Positions 18,699-27,788 are shown, counted from the first letter of the stretch. The stretch is 64,000 nt of DNA from Agarivorans sp050870875 (GCF_050870875.2 NZ_CP194041.2:2294001-2358000); one strand, 5' to 3'. Made by a program: numbers and translations. Notes: generated from the sequence alone by a model not told the origin.

Positions 18699-19319
18699 GT
18701 GATAGCCACTATCAAAGGTATTTTAGAAGAAAAAGTACCCCCTTTTGTGTTAGTCGACGTAGCTGGCGTGGGTTACGAGATCCAGTTACCCATGAATTGC
18801 TTCTATCAATTGCCCGAATTGGGCGAGCCAGTGCGTTTACTGACCCATTTTATTGTTCGTGAAGATGCTCAGTTGCTTTATGGCTTTCATGATAAATCTT
18901 CGCGCGCCTTGTTTCGCGAGTTGATTAAGGTGAATGGAATAGGTCCAAAAGTGGCGCTGGCCATCTTGTCAGGACTCAGCTGTGAACAATTTGTCTATGC
19001 GGTAAAACATGAAGATTTATCCAGCTTGGTAAAAGTTCCTGGGATCGGCAAAAAGACGGCTGAACGGCTGTTGGTCGAGATGAAAGATCGTTTGAAAAAC
19101 TGGCATGCAGAACCACCAGCTACGCCATTAAGCGATGGTATTACAGCCAATGGCGATCTACCGCTGAGTCCTGCTACCGATCCTAAAGAAGAAGCCGTTG
19201 CAGCCTTAGAATCGCTGGGTTATAAAGGCGTTCAAGCTGAAAAACTCGTGAAGCTAGTATGGCAGTCGGGTATGAGCAGTGAACAGTTGATCCGTGAAGC
19301 CCTTAAGGCTGCATTATAA
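18699..19319 (+). CDS. ruvA: Holliday junction DNA helicase subunit RuvA
   Basis: 206 residues from the GTG at 18699, which has ACGGAG eight bases upstream and gives the family N-terminus (I-x-x-I-x-G-x-x-x-EK-x-PP); a TTG further upstream at 18675 adds eight unsupported residues. The OB-fold is N-terminal; the two helix-hairpin-helix motifs are IGPKVALAIL and VPGIGKKTAERLL; the C-terminal domain that contacts RuvB follows an acidic linker. RuvA binds Holliday junctions and loads RuvB. The gene lies 15 bp before ruvB. ruvC is not next to it. Confidence 0.96.
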   Translation: MIATIKGILEEKVPPFVLVDVAGVGYEIQLPMNCFYQLPELGEPVRLLTHFIVREDAQLLYGFHDKSSRALFRELIKVNGIGPKVALAILSGLSCEQFVYAVKHEDLSSLVKVPGIGKKTAERLLVEMKDRLKNWHAEPPATPLSDGITANGDLPLSPATDPKEEAVAALESLGYKGVQAEKLVKLVWQSGMSSEQLIREALKAAL

Positions 19320-19334
19320 TTTAAGGTTCAAAAG

Positions 19335-20342
19335 ATGATAGAAGCAGATCGTTTGGTAGCAGCCTTGCCCGTTGCAGAAGAAGAAACCGTCGATCGGGCT
19401 ATTCGGCCAAAACGCTTAGGTGATTATACCGGCCAACAGGCGGTTGTAGAGCAATTGGAAATCTTTATTGAAGCCACGCGCCGCCGTGAAGATGCCTTGG
19501 ATCATTTATTGATTTTTGGCCCGCCAGGTTTGGGCAAAACGACGCTTGCGAATATTGTGGCGAACGAACTTGAAGTGAACATTAAAACCACTTCCGGCCC
19601 AGTGCTTGAAAAAGCGGGAGACTTAGCGGCATTGTTAACTAATTTAGAACCTGGCGATGTGTTATTTATCGACGAGATTCATCGTTTAAGTGCAGTTGTT
19701 GAAGAGATCCTTTATCCGGCAATGGAAGATTATCAGTTGGATATTATGATTGGTGAGGGGCCAGCCGCGCGTTCTATCAAACTTGATTTGCCGCCGTTCA
19801 CCTTAATTGGTGCAACCACTCGAGCGGGAATGTTAACCTCACCACTTAGAGATCGTTTTGGGATTGTGCAACGCTTAGAGTTTTATAAAACTGATGATTT
19901 GGCTGATATTGTGAAGCGCAGCGCTCATTATTTGAATTTAACCTTGGATGAAGCGGGTGCTTGGGAAGTGGCTCGTCGCTCACGTGGTACGCCGCGGATC
20001 GCGAATCGCCTGTTACGTCGGGTTCGAGATTTTGCCGATGTAAAATTTGATGGCAAAGTCACTCAAGAAATCGCAGCACAAGCTTTGGATTTGCTTAGTG
20101 TCGATAGTGCTGGCTTTGATTATATGGATACCAAATTGTTGCTTGCCATTACCGATACTTTTGGCGGTGGCCCTGTTGGCTTAGATAACTTAGCCGCAGC
20201 TATCGGTGAAGATAAAGAAACCATTGAAGATGTACTTGAACCTTTCTTAATTCAACAGGGTTATCTGCAACGTACTCCTCGCGGACGGATCGCCAGCGAC
20301 CGTGCCTATTTGCACCTTGGTTTAGATTTACCTAAACGTTAG
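19335..20342 (+). CDS. ruvB: Holliday junction branch migration ATPase RuvB
   Basis: 335 residues (E. coli 336). AAA+ ATPase with Walker A GPPGLGKTTLA, Walker B LFIDEIHRL, sensor 1 GATTRAGML and the arginine finger region RDRFGI; the C-terminal winged helix includes QGYLQRTPRGR. It drives branch migration together with RuvA. Co-transcribed with ruvA under the SOS box. Confidence 0.98.
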   Translation: MIEADRLVAALPVAEEETVDRAIRPKRLGDYTGQQAVVEQLEIFIEATRRREDALDHLLIFGPPGLGKTTLANIVANELEVNIKTTSGPVLEKAGDLAALLTNLEPGDVLFIDEIHRLSAVVEEILYPAMEDYQLDIMIGEGPAARSIKLDLPPFTLIGATTRAGMLTSPLRDRFGIVQRLEFYKTDDLADIVKRSAHYLNLTLDEAGAWEVARRSRGTPRIANRLLRRVRDFADVKFDGKVTQEIAAQALDLLSVDSAGFDYMDTKLLLAITDTFGGGPVGLDNLAAAIGEDKETIEDVLEPFLIQQGYLQRTPRGRIASDRAYLHLGLDLPKR

Positions 20343-20379
20343 AAATGCTGTCGTTTATCGGCGACAGGCAAGTCAATAA

Positions 20380-20410
20380 AACGGCTTAATGTGTTCATTT
20401 TTAAGCCGTT
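20380..20410 (+). other. Hairpin after ruvB
   Basis: AACGGCTTAA and TTAAGCCGTT form a 10-bp inverted repeat around an 11-base loop, 38 bp after the ruvB stop. No T run follows, so termination is possible but not certain. Confidence 0.4.
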
Positions 20411-20455
20411 GGCCGAAATTTGTATCGCAATTGTTCAAATTAAATGGTTTGAGTC

Positions 20456-20484
20456 TTAACCTTAAGCACTTGCCTGTGTATAGT
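20456..20484 (+). promoter_or_regulatory. Possible sigma-70 promoter of the ybgC-tol-pal operon
   Basis: TTAACC at 20456-20461 and TATAGT at 20479-20484 are separated by 17 bp, and the ybgC ATG lies 32 bp downstream. The -35 is weak; the -10 is good. Confidence 0.42.
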
Positions 20485-20515
20485 ATTTTCTAATTGAAAT
20501 ACTAAGGTAGGTGTA

Positions 20516-20914
20516 ATGTCGGTTTTAAGGGTTCGAGTGTATTACGAAGATACTGATGCGGGTGGGGTTGTTTATCACGCAAATCATATTAAGTATTTCG
20601 AACGAGGTCGTACCGAATGGTTGCGAGAATTAGGTTACGAACAAGACCGTTTGATGGCGCAAGATCTATGTTTTGTGGTTCGAGCGCTGCAAATTGACTA
20701 CAAACTACCAGCTCGTTTTAATCAAGTACTCACGGTTGAAACTCGTATTGAAAATATGAAACGAGCCAGCATGGTGTTTGAGCAAACGATTAAAAATGCT
20801 GACCAACAAGTTATTGCCCATGGAATGGTTACCGTTGCTTGCGTCACATTGTCGTCAATGAAGGCCACGGCCATTCCCGATCAATTAAAAGAGGATTTAC
20901 TCGGTGCACTCTGA
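20516..20914 (+). CDS. ybgC: Tol-Pal system-associated acyl-CoA thioesterase
   Basis: 132 residues, hot-dog fold. The N-terminal signature YYEDTDAGGVVYHANHIKYF carries the catalytic Asp of the 4-hydroxybenzoyl-CoA thioesterase-like family. It hydrolyses short-chain acyl-CoA or interacts with lipid-synthesis enzymes in E. coli. First gene of the operon, overlapping tolQ by 11 bp. Confidence 0.95.
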   Translation: MSVLRVRVYYEDTDAGGVVYHANHIKYFERGRTEWLRELGYEQDRLMAQDLCFVVRALQIDYKLPARFNQVLTVETRIENMKRASMVFEQTIKNADQQVIAHGMVTVACVTLSSMKATAIPDQLKEDLLGAL

Positions 20915-21587
20915 TATGTCATTTATTGGCTTGTTTTGGCAGGCGAGCTTACTGGTTAAATTTGTCATGCTGCTGCTATTGAGCATGTCGATTTATTCTT
21001 GGGCGATGATTATTAATCGTAATAAAATCTTGAAGTCGGCAAAAACTGCCAGTGATAGTTTCGAAAAGAAATTTTGGTCTGGCATTGACCTCAATAAGCT
21101 CTATCAAGAAAGTAATGCTAGAGCCGAGCATCTGCAAGGTATGGAACAGATATTTCATTCTGGTTTTAGAGAGTATGTTCGTCTACATAAATCAGGAAAT
21201 CGAAGTCCCGATGCGGTGATGGATGGTACTTATCGGAGCATGCGAGTCTCCTTGTCCCGCGAAGTCGAGGCTTTAGAGAATCAGTTGCCGATGTTGGCAA
21301 CGATTGGTTCTATTAGCCCCTATATTGGCTTATTTGGTACGGTGTGGGGGATTATGAATGCTTTTATCGCTCTGGGAGAAGTTCAGCAAGCCAGTTTAAA
21401 TATGGTTGCTCCCGGGATTGCCGAAGCACTGATTGCAACTGCGATGGGATTGTTTGCGGCGATCCCTGCTGTGATCGCTTTTAACCGTTTTTCTACGGGC
21501 GTTGGTAAGTTAGAACATAATTACGCCAACTTTATGGAAGAGTTTTCAAGTATTCTGCATCGCCAAACCCACAGTGGTACAAATTAG
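20904..21587 (+). CDS. tolQ: Tol-Pal inner-membrane motor subunit TolQ
   Basis: 227 residues with three transmembrane helices (about 17-37, 133-155 and 168-190), the segment ATIGSISPYIGLFGTVWGI being the TolQ/ExbB/MotA signature. The start is GTG 20904, with GAGGA eight bases upstream, overlapping ybgC. With TolR it forms a proton-motive-force-driven motor that energises TolA. Confidence 0.97.
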   Translation: MHSDMSFIGLFWQASLLVKFVMLLLLSMSIYSWAMIINRNKILKSAKTASDSFEKKFWSGIDLNKLYQESNARAEHLQGMEQIFHSGFREYVRLHKSGNRSPDAVMDGTYRSMRVSLSREVEALENQLPMLATIGSISPYIGLFGTVWGIMNAFIALGEVQQASLNMVAPGIAEALIATAMGLFAAIPAVIAFNRFSTGVGKLEHNYANFMEEFSSILHRQTHSGTN

Positions 21588-21595
21588 GAGGCGTC

Positions 21596-22033
21596 GTGAA
21601 TTATTACCAACGCCCCAAGCGCCGCTTGGTTGCTGAAATCAACGTGGTACCTTATATCGATGTGATGTTGGTGCTATTGATTATTTTTATGGTGACAGCG
21701 CCTTTGATTACCCAAGGGGTCAAAGTTGATTTGCCACAAGCGAGTGCCGAGGCTTTGCCAGAAGATAGTAAACCGCCGCTAGTGGCGACGGTCACTGAAA
21801 GTGGGCAATATTACTTAGATACGGGGAATGACTCTCAATCATCTACTGAAGTTTTGTCGGGCGATGATCTGCAAGCCTTGGTGATGGCGCATTTACAGCT
21901 TGACCCTAAAATACCAGTAGTGGTTCGCGGGGATAAGAACGTTCGCTATGAGCAAGTCATCAATTTAATGGTATTGCTGCAAAATGCAGGTGTACCATCG
22001 GTTGGCCTTATGACCCAACCTGAAAACAACTAA
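21596..22033 (+). CDS. tolR: Tol-Pal motor subunit TolR
   Basis: 145 residues. GTG start after a strong AGGAGGCG. The single transmembrane helix carries the critical Asp in YIDVMLVLLIIFMV (proton pathway); the periplasmic ExbD/TolR domain follows. Eight bp downstream of tolQ. Confidence 0.97.
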   Translation: MNYYQRPKRRLVAEINVVPYIDVMLVLLIIFMVTAPLITQGVKVDLPQASAEALPEDSKPPLVATVTESGQYYLDTGNDSQSSTEVLSGDDLQALVMAHLQLDPKIPVVVRGDKNVRYEQVINLMVLLQNAGVPSVGLMTQPENN

Positions 22034-22046
22034 ATTAGGATTAGCA

Positions 22047-23111
22047 TTGAAATCGCCATTTAGCCTGTCGGTTGTTATTTCCATTTTACTGCATGCTTTG
22101 TTGTTTATTGCGTTAGTGTGGTCAGTTGATTTTGAGCGCGTTAAGCTCGAAGCAACGCCCAGCGCTCCGATTATTAAGGCTACCGCGATTGATGCGAAAC
22201 AGATAAGCCAGCAAGTTGAACGTTTAAAGCAACAGCAAAAGGCCGTAACAGACAAAGAGAAACAGCGAGTTGCTCAAGCAGAGAAACAAGCGGAATTGGC
22301 CCGTAAGAAACGTTTGTCCGAAGAAAAACGGATTAAGCAGTTGGAATTAGAAAAACGCCAGCATGAACAAGCCAAGAAAAAAGCTGATGAGCAGGCGCGT
22401 CGTGCTCAAGAAAAACAAAAGTTAGAACAACAGCGAGCCAAGCAAGCTGAAGCCGAACGGGTCAAACAGGAACAACAGCGCAAGTTGGCGGAGGCGGCAG
22501 CAGCCAAAGCGGAGGCGGAGCGGGTTCGTAAGGTTGAGCAACAGCAGAAAGCTGAAGCCGCAGCAGCAGCCGCAGAAGCAGAGCGGACTCGTAAGCTTGA
22601 GCAGCAACGGCAAGCCGAAATAGCAGCTCAAAAAGCTGAACAGGCAGCGCGCAAAGCTGAGTTGGCTCGTAAGCAAAAAGAGAAGGAAGCTAAATTGGCT
22701 GCAGAGAAAGCCGCGAAGGCCGAGGCTGAGCGTCAACGTAAAGCCGAAATCGCTCGTCAAGAAGCTGAATTTGAAAAGCAATTACAAACAGAGATGGCGG
22801 CCGAAACGAATGTACGACGTCAACGACAAGTATTAAGTGAAGTGGATAAATACAAAGCCATGATTATGTCGACAATTCAACGAAACTGGCTCACCGATCC
22901 AAGTATGTCTGGCAAGCAATGTCGTATTGACATTCACTTAGCCACCAATGGTTTTGTGACAAAAACCAGTGAAGGGCGTGGAGATAAAGCGGTGTGTGAG
23001 TCGGCTCGTCGAGCGATAAAAAAGGCAATGACTTTACCGGTTTCTAAAGACCCGGATGTTTTTGCCAAACTTAAAACCATTACTTTAACTTTAAAACCGG
23101 AACAGCTGTGA
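22047..23111 (+). CDS. tolA: Tol-Pal energy transducer TolA
   Basis: 354 residues, TTG start after AGGATTAGCA. One N-terminal transmembrane helix (about residues 5-25), then a very long Ala/Lys/Glu/Gln-rich helix (about 55-250) that spans the periplasm, and a C-terminal domain III (about 260-354) with two Cys (GKQCRID and KAVCESARR) that binds TolB and Pal. The helical domain is what causes long spurious frames on the opposite strand. Confidence 0.96.
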   Translation: MKSPFSLSVVISILLHALLFIALVWSVDFERVKLEATPSAPIIKATAIDAKQISQQVERLKQQQKAVTDKEKQRVAQAEKQAELARKKRLSEEKRIKQLELEKRQHEQAKKKADEQARRAQEKQKLEQQRAKQAEAERVKQEQQRKLAEAAAAKAEAERVRKVEQQQKAEAAAAAAEAERTRKLEQQRQAEIAAQKAEQAARKAELARKQKEKEAKLAAEKAAKAEAERQRKAEIARQEAEFEKQLQTEMAAETNVRRQRQVLSEVDKYKAMIMSTIQRNWLTDPSMSGKQCRIDIHLATNGFVTKTSEGRGDKAVCESARRAIKKAMTLPVSKDPDVFAKLKTITLTLKPEQL

Positions 23112-24460
23112 TGATTAAAAAACTGTTAACGGGCGTTTGCCTATGGTTTGTCTTTTCAAATCTAGCTCAAGCTAACCTAGAAATTGTCATTACCGAAGGG
23201 GTCGACAGTGCCCGTCCGGTAGGCGTGGTCCCTTTTGTTTGGCAAGGACACGGCGAAGCACCTTTGAACTTAGCGAAGGTTGTTGCCGATGATTTACGCC
23301 GCAGCGGTAAGTTTAATCCTGTGGCGATTAGCCAGATGCCGCAAACTCCGCAATCAGTGGAACAGATTGACTATCAAGCGTGGGCAGCGCTTGGCGTAGA
23401 AGCGGTATTGACCGGTAAAATAGAAGCCTTGGCTGATGGCACTTATAAGGTTAATTATGCCTTAGTCGATGTACTGCGTGGGCAGGTGAGTGCCGGCAAT
23501 AAGCAACAACTTAAAGACGGTCAATTAGTCACCAGCCAGGATCATGTGCTGCTCGATCGATATAAAAGCGTAGGGAAAGCTCAGTTACGACAGATGGCTC
23601 ATTTAATTTCCGATGGTGTTTATAAATCTTTGACTGGTGAAAGAGGGGCATTTTTAACCCGAATTGCTTATGTAGTTGTGAATGCCGATGCTAACTATCC
23701 ATATCAACTTCGTATTGCAGATTATGACGGTTATAACGAAAAGACTTTACTTCGCTCACAAGAGCCACTGATGTCTCCGGCGTGGTCTCCTGATGGTGAA
23801 AAGCTTGCTTATGTTAGTTTTGAAAATCGCAGTGCAGAAATCTATATTCAGGATATTTATACCTCGCAACGCACTAAGTTGAGTGCTTTTAGTGGCATTA
23901 ATGGTGCGCCCGATTGGTCGCCAGATGGACGTCAAATTGCATTGGTATTATCCAAGGATGGCCAGCCAGATATCTATGTGATGGATGTCGCCACTAAGCA
24001 ACTTAAACGGATTACTAAAAGTCGTCGGATTGATACCGAACCTAGCTGGTTACCATCTGGACATGAATTGCTGTTTTCTTCCGAGCGTGGTGGTAAACCG
24101 CAAATCTATCGGGCTAATTTGAATACAAATAAAATTAGTCGGGTGACCTGGGAAGGCGAAATGAACTTAGGTGGGGCGGTGACACCCGATGGCTCCGCGT
24201 TGGTAATGGTGAGCCGTGTAAATGGCCAATATCGCATTAGCCGACAAGATTTTGATACTGGTTATGTACAAGTATTAACCCGTACTCAATTAGATGAATC
24301 GCCAACCATTGCACCGAACGGCAGTATGATTATGTACAGTACCGTGGCCAATGGTCGCCAAGTATTGGCTTTGGTTTCTATGGATGGAAGATTTAAAGCG
24401 ACGCTACCAGCAAAAGAGGGCAGTGTTCGCGCACCAGCTTGGTCGCCATTTTTAAACTAA
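23111..24460 (+). CDS. tolB: Tol-Pal periplasmic beta-propeller protein TolB
   Basis: 449 residues from ATG 23111, which overlaps the tolA stop by one base; GTG 23108 is one codon earlier. A signal peptide ends at NLAQA. An N-terminal TolB_N domain precedes a six-blade beta-propeller with repeated SPAWSPDG, GAPDWSPDG and TEPSWLPSG blades. It binds Pal and TolA. Confidence 0.97.
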   Translation: MIKKLLTGVCLWFVFSNLAQANLEIVITEGVDSARPVGVVPFVWQGHGEAPLNLAKVVADDLRRSGKFNPVAISQMPQTPQSVEQIDYQAWAALGVEAVLTGKIEALADGTYKVNYALVDVLRGQVSAGNKQQLKDGQLVTSQDHVLLDRYKSVGKAQLRQMAHLISDGVYKSLTGERGAFLTRIAYVVVNADANYPYQLRIADYDGYNEKTLLRSQEPLMSPAWSPDGEKLAYVSFENRSAEIYIQDIYTSQRTKLSAFSGINGAPDWSPDGRQIALVLSKDGQPDIYVMDVATKQLKRITKSRRIDTEPSWLPSGHELLFSSERGGKPQIYRANLNTNKISRVTWEGEMNLGGAVTPDGSALVMVSRVNGQYRISRQDFDTGYVQVLTRTQLDESPTIAPNGSMIMYSTVANGRQVLALVSMDGRFKATLPAKEGSVRAPAWSPFLN

Positions 24461-24490
24461 ATAACTAAATCTGATCATAAGGGATCCATA

Positions 24491-25048
24491 ATGCAATTTG
24501 AAAAGTTAGCTAAAACTCTATTTTTAGGTGTGGTACTCACTGGCTTAGCCGCTTGTAGTTCTACCCGTAGTAGCGATAGTGATTTAAATGAACAAGGCAA
24601 GGCTGGCGGAGATTCCTCAATGGAAATCACTGGCACCGAAGCAGCTGGCGGCGTAGAAATGGGTTCAGTTGACCCAGTACTTAGTGCCGACGAGCAAGAG
24701 CGTCTCAAGGCTGCTGAGTTACGTCAGAGTCAAATCGTTTACTTTGAGTTTGACCGAACCGATATTCGAGAAGAGTTTGCCGAAATATTAGAAGCGCACG
24801 CTAGCTATCTGCGTGATAATCCTTCGGTAACGGTGTTAATTGAAGGCCATACCGATGAAAAAGGGACGCCTGAATATAATATTGCTTTGGGTGAGCGTCG
24901 TGGTAAAGCGGTCTCGAAGTATTTACAAAGCTTAGGTGTCTTAGCCTCGCAAATTTCTATTGTTAGTTATGGTGAAGAGAAAGCCGTTGATAATTCACAC
25001 ACCGAAGTAGCGATGGCTAAAAATCGCCGCGCGGTGTTAGTTTATTAA
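24491..25048 (+). CDS. pal: Peptidoglycan-associated lipoprotein Pal
   Basis: 185 residues. The lipobox LAAC gives lipidated Cys22. After a Ser/Gly-rich linker comes an OmpA_C-like domain with YFEFDRTDI and EGHTDEKGTPEYN, which contacts diaminopimelate of peptidoglycan. Outer-membrane anchor of the Tol system. Confidence 0.97.
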   Translation: MQFEKLAKTLFLGVVLTGLAACSSTRSSDSDLNEQGKAGGDSSMEITGTEAAGGVEMGSVDPVLSADEQERLKAAELRQSQIVYFEFDRTDIREEFAEILEAHASYLRDNPSVTVLIEGHTDEKGTPEYNIALGERRGKAVSKYLQSLGVLASQISIVSYGEEKAVDNSHTEVAMAKNRRAVLVY

Positions 25049-25073
25049 TAAACTTACAAGTGTAGAGTGAGCT

Positions 25074-25835
25074 ATGAAACTTAAAATGATTACGGCTACT
25101 ACAGTGGCCGTTTTATTAGCAGCTAGTGTTAATGCCGCTGCGCCAGTCGAAGAGGCGGGTAATAGAACCGCTGTTTCTTTAAATTCTCCCAGTAGTCAAC
25201 TAAGCCTTGAGCAAAGGGTCGAACGCCTGGAAAGGATGTTGCAGGCTAGAAATCAGGTCCAGTTAGAACTACAAAGTCAGGTCGATGAGCTGTCCAATAG
25301 CATGTCAACCATGGTTGGTCAGCTAGAACAGAGTAACTATCAGATTGAACAAATTACTGAACGTCAACGTGAACTCTACCAAGAGTTAGACCGTCGATTT
25401 GCTCAGTTGCAAACAGCCGTGCCTAAAGTTGCCGCCACAACTACTGCTGCCCCTGCAGCGGTTGGAGAAGATCAGGCTTACGACGCAGCCGTGGCGCTAG
25501 TGATGCAAGATAAAAACTATGATGCAGCGATTCCGGCCTTTCAAGCTTTTATCCAGGATTTCCCTAAGTCTGGCTATGCACCGAATGCACATTATTGGTT
25601 AGGCCAGCTACAATATACTCGTGGGCAACGGGAGCAAGCCGCCCAGCAATTCCTTAAAGTTGTTAACGATTATCCCAAATCTAATAAGGTTGCTGAGTCA
25701 TTGTTAAAATTGGGTATCATTGCGCAGTTTCAAAAAAATAATGATGAAGCCAAAAAATTGTTTACTCGAGTGGTCCAAGAGCACCCTAATAGTAGTGCTG
25801 CGAGTTTAGCGAAGAATCGATTAGGCCAACTTTAG
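25074..25835 (+). CDS. cpoB: Cell division coordinator CpoB (YbgF)
   Basis: 253 residues with a cleavable signal peptide (predicted cut in SVNAAA), an N-terminal trimerising coiled coil (about 40-115) and C-terminal TPR repeats (about 130-250). It couples Tol function to PBP1B-LpoB peptidoglycan synthesis in E. coli. Last gene of the tol-pal operon; no terminator is evident after it. Confidence 0.95.
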   Translation: MKLKMITATTVAVLLAASVNAAAPVEEAGNRTAVSLNSPSSQLSLEQRVERLERMLQARNQVQLELQSQVDELSNSMSTMVGQLEQSNYQIEQITERQRELYQELDRRFAQLQTAVPKVAATTTAAPAAVGEDQAYDAAVALVMQDKNYDAAIPAFQAFIQDFPKSGYAPNAHYWLGQLQYTRGQREQAAQQFLKVVNDYPKSNKVAESLLKLGIIAQFQKNNDEAKKLFTRVVQEHPNSSAASLAKNRLGQL

Positions 25836-25938
25836 TACAGTTTTTGAATAATAAACTTTAGCAAATTCAAAATTCTGTACAAAGTTGAAGCTGGTTGCTT
25901 ATTTGCTGAACGCTTAGAAAAAAAGATTCAAAATACTA

Positions 25939-25966
25939 TTGCACAACAGTCTTAAATCCGTATCAT
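25939..25966 (+). promoter_or_regulatory. Promoter of the tRNA-Lys operon
   Basis: TTGCAC and TATCAT are 16 bp apart, and are followed by the GC-rich discriminator AGGCCGCCG, typical of stringently controlled stable-RNA promoters. The first tRNA starts 66 bp downstream. Confidence 0.6.
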
Positions 25967-26032
25967 AGGCCGCCGTTGAGTCGGGTCAATTGCTAACACA
26001 GCAGTGAGGCGGATTTAGCTGAAGTTCAAAGC

Positions 26033-26108
26033 GGGTTGTTAGCTCAGTTGGTAGAGCAGTTGACTTTTAATCAATTGGTCGAAGGTTCAAATCCTTCACA
26101 ACCCACCA
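26033..26108 (+). tRNA. tRNA-Lys (anticodon UUU), copy 1
   Basis: 76 nt with encoded CCA. Acceptor stem GGGTTGT / ACAACCC; anticodon loop CTTTTAA with TTT at 26066-26068; T arm GAAGG-TTCAAAT-CCTTC. Same cloverleaf as E. coli tRNA-Lys, and in the same chromosomal place (between cpoB and nadA). Confidence 0.97.
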
Positions 26109-26138
26109 CTTTGTAGCTTTAATGTAGTAGATGTATAC

Positions 26139-26214
26139 GGGTTGTTAGCTCAGTTGGTAGAGCAGTTGACTTTTAATCAATTGGTCGAAGGTTCAAATCC
26201 TTCACAACCCACCA
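26139..26214 (+). tRNA. tRNA-Lys (anticodon UUU), copy 2
   Basis: Sequence identical to copy 1, 76 nt with encoded CCA; separated from copy 1 by a 30-bp unrelated spacer. Confidence 0.97.
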
Positions 26215-26233
26215 TATCTATTACCACTTTAGT

Positions 26234-26309
26234 GGGTCGTTAGCTCAGTTGGTAGAGCAGTTGACTTTTAATCAATTGGTCGAAGGTTCAAATCCTTCAC
26301 GACCCACCA
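26234..26309 (+). tRNA. tRNA-Lys (anticodon UUU), copy 3, acceptor variant
   Basis: Identical to the others except for a compensatory change in the acceptor stem: GGGTCGT / ACGACCC in place of GGGTTGT / ACAACCC, that is a C-G pair for U-A. The variant is the pair found in E. coli tRNA-Lys. Confidence 0.97.
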
Positions 26310-26326
26310 CTATTTTGAAACGTTAC

Positions 26327-26402
26327 GGGTTGTTAGCTCAGTTGGTAGAGCAGTTGACTTTTAATCAATTGGTCGAAGGTTCAAATCCTTCACAACCCAC
26401 CA
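26327..26402 (+). tRNA. tRNA-Lys (anticodon UUU), copy 4
   Basis: Identical to copy 1, 76 nt with encoded CCA. Confidence 0.97.
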
Positions 26403-26437
26403 CGCTTTTCGTTTCCAAATAGGTGATTTACAGTTAC

Positions 26438-26513
26438 GGGTTGTTAGCTCAGTTGGTAGAGCAGTTGACTTTTAATCAATTGGTCGAAGGTTCAAATCCT
26501 TCACAACCCACCA
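26438..26513 (+). tRNA. tRNA-Lys (anticodon UUU), copy 5
   Basis: Identical to copy 1, 76 nt with encoded CCA. Confidence 0.97.
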
Positions 26514-26536
26514 TCACTGTAAATACCAAATATTAT

Positions 26537-26612
26537 GGGTTGTTAGCTCAGTTGGTAGAGCAGTTGACTTTTAATCAATTGGTCGAAGGTTCAAATCCTT
26601 CACAACCCACCA
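26537..26612 (+). tRNA. tRNA-Lys (anticodon UUU), copy 6
   Basis: Identical to copy 1, 76 nt with encoded CCA; the last of the array. No strong terminator follows before the nadA promoter. Confidence 0.97.
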
Positions 26613-26670
26613 TCATTTTATCATTACAAATCATGACTCTATTACCTCATCTAATTCTTTAGTCCAATGA

Positions 26671-26700
26671 CTGACATCTGCACTCTCTGCGGTGTATAAT
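26671..26700 (+). promoter_or_regulatory. Sigma-70 promoter of nadA
   Basis: CTGACA (26671-26676) and a perfect TATAAT (26695-26700) separated by 18 bp; the nadA ATG is 29 bp further on. Confidence 0.75.
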
Positions 26701-26729
26701 ACTCTAATTATTTTATCTCAGATGTAGTT

Positions 26730-27788
26730 ATGCAGCAGCCCGAATATTTTAACGAATCAATTTACCCCTTTCCGCCTAAACCCAAGCCTTTGAGTGAGCA
26801 ACAGCGTTCGGCCCATAAGCAACGTATAAAGCAGTTGTTAGTTGAGCAAGATGCAGTATTAATCGCTCATTATTACACCGATCCTGAAATCCAAGCCCTG
26901 GCCGAAGAGACTGGTGGTTGCGTTGCTGATTCTTTAGAAATGGCACGATTCGGTAATCACCATCCAGCAAAAACCTTGCTAGTGGCGGGGGTGCGTTTTA
27001 TGGGGGAAACCGCCAAGATCTTAACGCCAGAGAAAAAGGTCATCATGCCGACCTTAGAAGCCACTTGCTCTTTGGATTTAGGCTGCCCAGAAAAAGAATT
27101 CTCTGCGTTTTGTGACCAGCATCCAGAGCATACGGTTGTCGTTTATGCGAATACTTCCGCAGCTGTAAAAGCGCGGGCCGACTGGGTCGTTACTTCTAGC
27201 ATTGCCGTGGATGTTGTGGAACATTTAGATGCCGAAGGGCATAAAATTATCTGGGCGCCTGATAAACATTTGGGGGGCTACGTTGCGAAGCAAACCGGTG
27301 CCGATATGTTACTTTGGCAAGGCGCTTGTATTGTTCATGAAGAGTTTAAGGCCAATGCCTTGTGGGCGCTTAAGCAGCAGTTTCCTGATGCGGCTATTTT
27401 GGTTCACCCTGAGTCGCCAGAAAACGTAGTTGCGATGGCTGATGCTGTGGGTTCGACCAGTCAGCTCATTGCGGCTGCTCAAACGCTGCCGAATAAAAAG
27501 TTAATTGTTGCTACCGACCGTGGCATCTTTTACAAGATGCAACAGGCTTGCCCAGATAAAGAGATGATTGAGGCGCCAACTGGCGGCAATGGGGCGACTT
27601 GTCGTTCTTGTGCGCATTGTCCCTGGATGGCTATGAATGGCTTGCAGGCCATCGAAGAGGCCTTAATAGACGCAAAGGGTAAAGAGGTATTTGTAGACAA
27701 TGCCTTGATTGATAAAGCGTTGGTCCCATTAAACAGGATGCTCAACTTTGCTAAAGGTAACCAATTAAAGGTGAAAGGTAACGCTTAG
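26730..27788 (+). CDS. nadA: Quinolinate synthase A
   Basis: 352 residues (E. coli 347). Conserved elements: AHYYTDPEIQALAE near residue 50, GVRFMGETAKIL near residue 92, and Cys ligands of the [4Fe-4S] cluster in EATCSLDLGCP and the C-terminal CRSCAHCPWMAMN. It condenses iminoaspartate with dihydroxyacetone phosphate to quinolinate in NAD synthesis. Monocistronic, between its own promoter and terminator. The place downstream of the tRNA-Lys array matches E. coli. Confidence 0.97.
   Translation: MQQPEYFNESIYPFPPKPKPLSEQQRSAHKQRIKQLLVEQDAVLIAHYYTDPEIQALAEETGGCVADSLEMARFGNHHPAKTLLVAGVRFMGETAKILTPEKKVIMPTLEATCSLDLGCPEKEFSAFCDQHPEHTVVVYANTSAAVKARADWVVTSSIAVDVVEHLDAEGHKIIWAPDKHLGGYVAKQTGADMLLWQGACIVHEEFKANALWALKQQFPDAAILVHPESPENVVAMADAVGSTSQLIAAAQTLPNKKLIVATDRGIFYKMQQACPDKEMIEAPTGGNGATCRSCAHCPWMAMNGLQAIEEALIDAKGKEVFVDNALIDKALVPLNRMLNFAKGNQLKVKGNA

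Noticed and set aside
22422..22781. 119-codon reverse frame inside tolA
   Set aside because: Shadow of the Ala/Lys/Glu-rich helical region; no start signal and no independent features.
26423..26662. 79-codon open frame across the last two tRNA-Lys genes
   Set aside because: Its repeated peptide (QLVEQLTFNQLVEGSNPS) is just the translation of tRNA sequence; the tRNA folds explain it.
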